Below, piece after piece: positions 59,195 through 64,000 of a stretch of 64,000 bases of DNA. The notes below the pieces were generated by a model, which made no database searches, had not been told where the DNA came from, and saw only the letters and a list, made by a program, of their open reading frames with translations. Each line of letters opens with the position of its first letter. Position 1 is the first letter of the stretch. The translations under genes and the position numbers were made by a program. The stretch is from Phoronis australis (lineage: Eukaryota > Phoronida > Phoronidae), in contig NMRA01000105.1 in NCBI GenBank assembly GCA_002633005.1, positions 910,010 through 974,009 on the forward strand, in the 5' to 3' direction.

Positions 59195-60830
59195 AACAAG
59201 AGCAACGCGGAGCGTTGAAATGCGCCCACGAATGCACCGCAAATGGTGTGCTTTTAGGGTTATTTATTTGTATCATAAAAATGGCCACTAGATGGCGCAA
59301 GAACGTACAATCCATCCAAAAACGGGAACATACCATATTTCATTAAAAAATCTGTTAAGGAACTTCAGAGAATCAAACGAATACAGAATAAACTGAAATT
59401 GCTACTTTTGGGCACAGCATCTGTTGGATCCACCTGAAAGTCATCGTTTGTTGTTATCTTCATATAAATAAACTTACTAAATTTAATAAAGATCCTGCAG
59501 TGGGTTTAGGAGATACAGCTACATGTATGGGTGCAAAACAAAACCATACTCAAAACATATACGCCAATTCTCAAAACCATACCTAGAATGATTAGGTTGA
59601 TAGAGGGGTGGACACCAAAAACAAGATTTGAAAACAGCAAAAATGGCCACTAGGTGGCGCAAAATACCTCGATTCCAACCAAAAACAGGAGGATAGCGTC
59701 ATCTCACCAATAGATGCCTATATTTGAAATTTTATGGAAATTTGTTGGGGACCTTCGAAGACAGACTGGTAAACATAAAAAATAAAATTGCCACTAGAGG
59801 GCACACCAGTAGTCAGACCCATCTGAAAGTCATCGTCCTTCGTGGTCAACATCATATAAATACACTTGCTAAATTAAGTAGAGATCCTGCAAACAGTTTA
59901 GGAGATACAGCCATGAGCGCAAAAAATGACACTAGGAGGCGCCAAAGTAGTTGAAGTCGTCGGAAAATCATCTTCTGCCGTCCACTTCATAGCAAAACAT
60001 ACAATTATCCTGAAAGCGGTTTGGTCGATAGACGAGTGGACACCAAAAAAAAGACTCAAAAACAGTAAAAATGACCACTAGGTGGCACAAACTAGGTCGA
60101 ATCCATCTGAAAACGAAGAGATAATGTCACCTGATTAACAGATGCCTGTATGTCAAATTTTATGAAAATACATTGAGGACCTTTGAACATACAGAGGCCG
60201 TAAAAAAAATAAAATTGCCACTAGGTGGCACACCAGTAGTCAGATCTGTCTGAAAGTAATTGTCCTCTGTTGTTAACATCATATAAATACACTTACTAAG
60301 TTTAGTGATGATCCTGCAAATGGTTTAGGAGATACAACCATAGGCACAAGAAAAACAAAACTGCCACTAGGCGGCGCCACAGTAGTCGAAGTCGTCGGAA
60401 AATCATTGTCAGTCGTCCAGTTCATAGTAAGAACATACATCCTTTGAGCAGTTTGTTTGATAGAGGGGTGGATGTAAAAAAAACAGACTTGAAAACAGTA
60501 AAATTGGCCACCAGGTGGCACAAACTACGTCAAATCCATCTGAAAACGGGAGGATAGCGTCATCTCATTAATAGGTGCCTGTATACCAAATTTTATAAAA
60601 ATCCGTTTAGGACTTTTGAAGAAACAGAGGTAAACACAAAAACTAAAATTACCACTAGGGGCACACCGGTAGTCCGATCCGCCCAAAAGTTCGCTCATGC
60701 CGTCCCATTCACGCAACGAACACATGCAAAATTTCATGAATATATGTCAAGGCGTTTTTGGAGATAGAACAGTGGATGCCGGACGCCAGACACCGGACGC
60801 CACGGATGGAGATGACGGCATAAAAATTAT
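59195..60830 (+). repeat. Higher-order tandem repeat carrying CTCF-like motifs
   Basis: It starts AACAAGAGCAACGCGGAGCG, which includes the hairpin CAACGC-GGA-GCGTTG (59203-59217). It ends in GGACGCCAGACACCGGACGCC and GATGACGGCATAAA. Between them three monomer types alternate. A carries ATCCATCTGAAAACGGGAGG and a TTTTATGGAAAT-type segment. B carries CACACCAGTAGTCAG and ATCATATAAATACACTT. C carries GTAGTCGAAGTCGTCGGAAA. Monomers are about 144 bp and the A-B-C period is about 428-435 bp. There are about three and a half periods. The first (59285-59646) is shortened and its B and C motifs are decayed. It does not encode a protein. The frames over it differ between periods. Confidence 0.88.
59285..60664 (+). 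promoter_or_regulatory. Array of nine CTCF-core-like motifs
   Basis: Motifs start at 59285, 59647, 59791, 59929, 60075, 60218, 60364, 60508 and 60652, all on the plus strand. After the first gap they are 138-146 bp apart. Six (59285, 59647, 59791, 60075, 60218, 60508) match the core CCASYAGRKGGCRS at all 14 positions, for example CCACTAGATGGCGC and CCACCAGGTGGCAC. 59929 and 60364 differ at one or two positions, and 60652 lacks one base. CTCF is the 11-zinc-finger insulator and loop-anchor protein of bilaterians. Binding here is an inference from the motif only. Confidence 0.6.
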
Positions 60831-62889
60831 ATTTCAGTAATTATTTTTGTCTGAAATAAGTTAAGAAGTCAGCAGTTAAAAGTGGGATAATGATGTTCCT
60901 TACGAGAAATGCTTCATGAATAGAAACAAAGCTTGCTTCAACATTGCATACATAAAAACTGCAGAACAGAAATACAGTACATAAAACGAAATGACATAAC
61001 AGAAGTGGAATATTTGCCTCATAAAGGCTGAGAGCAAGTGTGGAATTTAGTATCAGAGTCCTTAGAAAGACCAGTGGTTATGGGGGCAGGGGNNNGGGGG
61101 GGTTCTTTGTCTGAGCAACATTTGGTATGCCATGCAAAATTTAAGGCCTATACATGTTTAATGGAACACATTGGCAATAGCTGTTATTACACAAGAGAAG
61201 CTAATCACAATGAGGGTTAATTATATTGATCTTAGCAAAATTGGAGTCATGCAGTCTAATTCATTGCCTCTCTAGAATCAGTTATAATAATTTATACCTT
61301 TTGCACTCAGTTAATTGCAGTCAAGCAGCATAATCATAAGACTCTCAACTTGAAATAATTCCATGAGTGCTATCGTTTAAATTTTAATAATTTTGTTTGT
61401 TGTAGCTACCATGACATCACTCTGACACCATTGTTTTGCTAGGCATTTCTTGTTTTTAATGTAAAGGACCTGGTCACATGAACAACTAAACGAAGACTGA
61501 AGTCAAAAATCAAATTCTGCAGGCTTTTTTTTCAGAAAATGTGTATTTTTGTTAGATTAAGCTTAGTTTTTATAGTTTTATAGATATTTTAGAACTACAG
61601 AGACTTATCAAAAAGGAATCTATGTAACATCAACTATCTACTAAATATTCCTAAATAATGTGGACATTGCTGCTGCAATAGTCACTCACACGGGTTTGGG
61701 ATTTAGAGAACCAGTTTATTCAGTGCATCAAAATTATTGGTTCTCAAAACGTGGGTCCCCTTTAAGTGATTATTACCGATATTTCAATAGAGAATGGCCG
61801 CATGAGCAGCAGTATCAGAACACGAAATATCATGTTTGACTAAGTCCGAGTTAAACTATACCAAGATATTGATTCTTATATGTTAAATTAGATAGGTAAC
61901 ATCTTGTACATGTAACTTCAAGAAACATTGGCCGACAATACAGGTAAGTAGAAGGTAATAAACAGTGATTGATCATGGCTTGTTCAAAGGTATGAAGTGA
62001 TATAGTAGATTTGGTGAAAAGTAAAACTAGCGCTGAAGACACATTGAAAGACGTCTGGCCATTAGGTTAATAAAGTGATTTTGTGATGGTAATTGAAAGA
62101 AAAGAATTAGCAAAAATCCTTTGAAGTTAGTACAGGCGAGACTAAAATTGCCACAGCTTTCAAAGACAAAGAAATGTCAGACAGATTTAATAGAGAAATC
62201 AAAGTATACCAACAACTAACTGCTTGGCAAATATTCGATAGGCATCGAATGTTCTAATATGCCGCAGAGGGCTCTGGTTTATAGGCAGAGAGTAAATACA
62301 ATGCATTGCAATATCTAAAGCTGTGCATGGTGAAAACAAATTAACATTCTACAGAATAGGTGCAATCTAATCACAGCCCCAGTTGCTGAAACAGGATGGC
62401 AATTAGCAACAATTGAATAATGACCACAGATGAATCGGACGCATCTTTGCAGCATATAACCGAGAGGCCACAATTTCATTTTGAGAGTGAAGCTGTGTAC
62501 GACTGAATAATCGATGTTGATTTGAATTGACCAGGTTTCCGGATACGCATGTCACAAACAATAAAGGAGGTACCTAAAAACACTGACACAATTCAGCGGA
62601 GGTTTATAGATCCACTAGAGGAAGACAATTTCTGCACTTTAATACACTTAGTTCACTAATTTTTTGAGGGTAAGTCACCTGAGGCTCAGGTTAACTGACT
62701 TTGGTCAGACGTGTATCAGTGGTTATACAAATCATTTCATAAAAATCCAACCAAGTATTAGGGGAATATGATTCTGAACGTCTTAGTTTTAACTGACTTA
62801 CAAAACTGCCATCAAAAAGAGTCAACGTAGCTGGATATTTTGATTTTAAAAGTATAACAAGCTTGTATTCCTTAACAAAAAGGGCCTGG
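60831..62889. other. No gene recognised, three-base gap at 61093
   Basis: AT-rich sequence. NNN at 61093-61095 interrupts a G-rich run, probably an unresolved homopolymer. Frames do not exceed 63 codons. Confidence 0.45.
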
Positions 62890-63250
62890 GATCAGGGTCT
62901 AATCCTTGCACTCAAAACCGAACTCAAAATTAGTTTTGACAGATTCCATTCTACTCAAGATAAGTGTCCATTATTCTGTACTTGAGTAAATTTTGTATGT
63001 GAGTTTCCAGTCCATGTTCACACTTAATGACGCTTATATTCAAACTGCAAACTCAAAATTTCAAGAAGAATCTCACCGCATTAATGCTGGGGTCATCCAG
63101 TGCAAAGTAGGATTACACAGTTATAGTCATGATGTACACTGGTGTAGAATAATAGAAACCTGCTTTGAGTTCTCACACAAGTAGAATGACAGGAATTGTT
63201 GAACATAATTTTGAGTTCTAATTCGAGTATAAAGATTAGACCCCAGATCA
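62890..63250. mobile_element. MITE with ~60-bp diverged inverted repeats
   Basis: GATCAGGGTCTAATCCTTGC on the left is matched by the reverse complement of the right end (GATCTGGGGTCTAATCTTTA). The similarity continues through GAACTCAAAATTA. Length is about 360 bp. A single related left end is at about 30815. The plus frame 62993-63184 lies inside and is not supported as a gene. Confidence 0.6.
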
Positions 63251-63442
63251 TGAAAGTATTTTGTAACTAAAAGTGGGCAATTGATTTTTAAATTACTAAA
63301 TGGACAATCTCAATTTGGTAGACAGTTTTCTTAGTACTAAGATTTAATCTTACAACCTATCTTCATGTGTTTGCTTTCCTGTTGAATCACATAATCACTT
63401 TGTAATCAATATTCCTGAAATTCAATTCTCCACATAATTAGT

Positions 63443-63670
63443 CTAAAATAACTTCAGAACCATGTCAAGTTTTATTTTTTCGTGACCGACACCATCATGA
63501 TAACTGTAACGAAATCTTTGAAATATGTTTTTTTCTCTCATTTCATTGGCAACTAGTGACAGTGGAGTGATCAACAGAACTTGAATGCGATCTGCACTCA
63601 GACAAAATGCGTGAACAAATTGTGTATAAACAGTGAAACCCAAGAAGATAGCAGAAAAAACAATCGCCAT
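63443..63670 (-). CDS. Small ORF with signal-peptide-like N-terminus
   Basis: An ATG at 63670 starts a 75-codon frame reading MAIVFSAIFLGFTVYTQFVH and then AFCLSADRIQ, a convincing secretory signal with likely cleavage near HA-F. The rest is mixed, with a basic stretch FQRFRYSYHDG, and ends at TAG. G follows the ATG but -3 is T. There is one Cys only and no dibasic-bounded peptide except scattered K/R. It could be a short secreted protein or a first exon, or chance in T-rich antisense DNA. Confidence 0.28.
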   Translation of the reverse strand: MAIVFSAIFLGFTVYTQFVHAFCLSADRIQVLLITPLSLVANEMREKNIFQRFRYSYHDGVGHEKIKLDMVLKLF

Positions 63671-64000
63671 TAACCTATATCAAGGAGGAGCCAAGACACC
63701 ATTAAGATTAAGTGTAGGTTATCATTTGATTAAAAAAGTGATTTATTATCAAAATCTGAAAGATCTTACATTTTAGTACATATCAGGATACAAGTCATTA
63801 CAAACAAAAAACAAAATGCAATTGCATTGTGTAGGAGTGTCATAAACCAGGAAGTCAGTCCATTCAAAAACAATCACTGTAATGTAGTCTTCGAAAGATT
63901 CTAACAATGGTAAATTTGATTATCGCAAAACCATCTTTGAGGCACAAACGTACAGACATTCCTTTGCAGCTAACACAACCAAAAAATGATAAGGACATTA
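63671..64000. other. No gene recognised
   Basis: AT-rich end of window with nothing supportable. Confidence 0.5.

Overview
This window is eukaryotic, non-coding-rich DNA of about 40% GC, most likely from a marine invertebrate animal. It has no bacterial gene packing. Genes, where present, are small exons with GT-AG splice signals separated by long introns or intergenic DNA. Many short inverted-repeat (MITE-like) elements, degenerate tRNA-derived pieces, minisatellites and the palindromic word TACATGTACATGTA are scattered through it. The phylum cannot be fixed from the sequence alone. Most short open frames in all six frames look like chance. No rRNA, intact tRNA, CRISPR array or intact transposase gene was seen.

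Best gene calls: (1) a two-exon minus-strand gene (exon 1 at 13831-13947, exon 2 at 11793-12134). It encodes a 152-residue secreted precursor with a signal peptide and a short peptide bounded by RKR and GKR, containing a C-x4-C pair and an amidation glycine. This looks like a neuropeptide or hormone precursor that I cannot match to a known family. (2) A two-exon plus-strand gene (38846-39107 joined to 39420-39568) with CCAAT, E2F and CRE motifs just upstream and AATAAA directly after the stop. (3) A minus-strand Cys-containing terminal exon at 52714-52872, possibly joined to a small first exon at 53325-53366. (4) A minus-strand terminal exon at 56574-56722 behind a strong acceptor. (5) A minus-strand candidate first exon at 36565-36689 in a CpG-rich patch. 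A degenerate THAP-domain start lies at 39-211.

The most striking non-genic structure is at 59195-60830: a higher-order tandem repeat with three monomer types of about 144 bp (period about 433 bp). Nearly every monomer carries a 14-bp motif matching the CTCF core (for example CCACTAGGTGGCGC), always in the same orientation. An older, inverted, diverged copy sits near 46700-46930. Other structures are a 100%-identical 240-bp inverted repeat (330-866), a 554-bp tandem duplication differing by only about 2% (32894-34031), a cluster of GCCGACCGGTCGGC palindromes (1586-1743), and several MITE families. Isolated N bases fall exactly at repeat junctions (332, 12555, 33448), so some duplications may be assembly joins rather than biology.

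All calls come from reading the sequence by eye. Exon calls without homology support carry low confidence, and those limits are stated in each entry.
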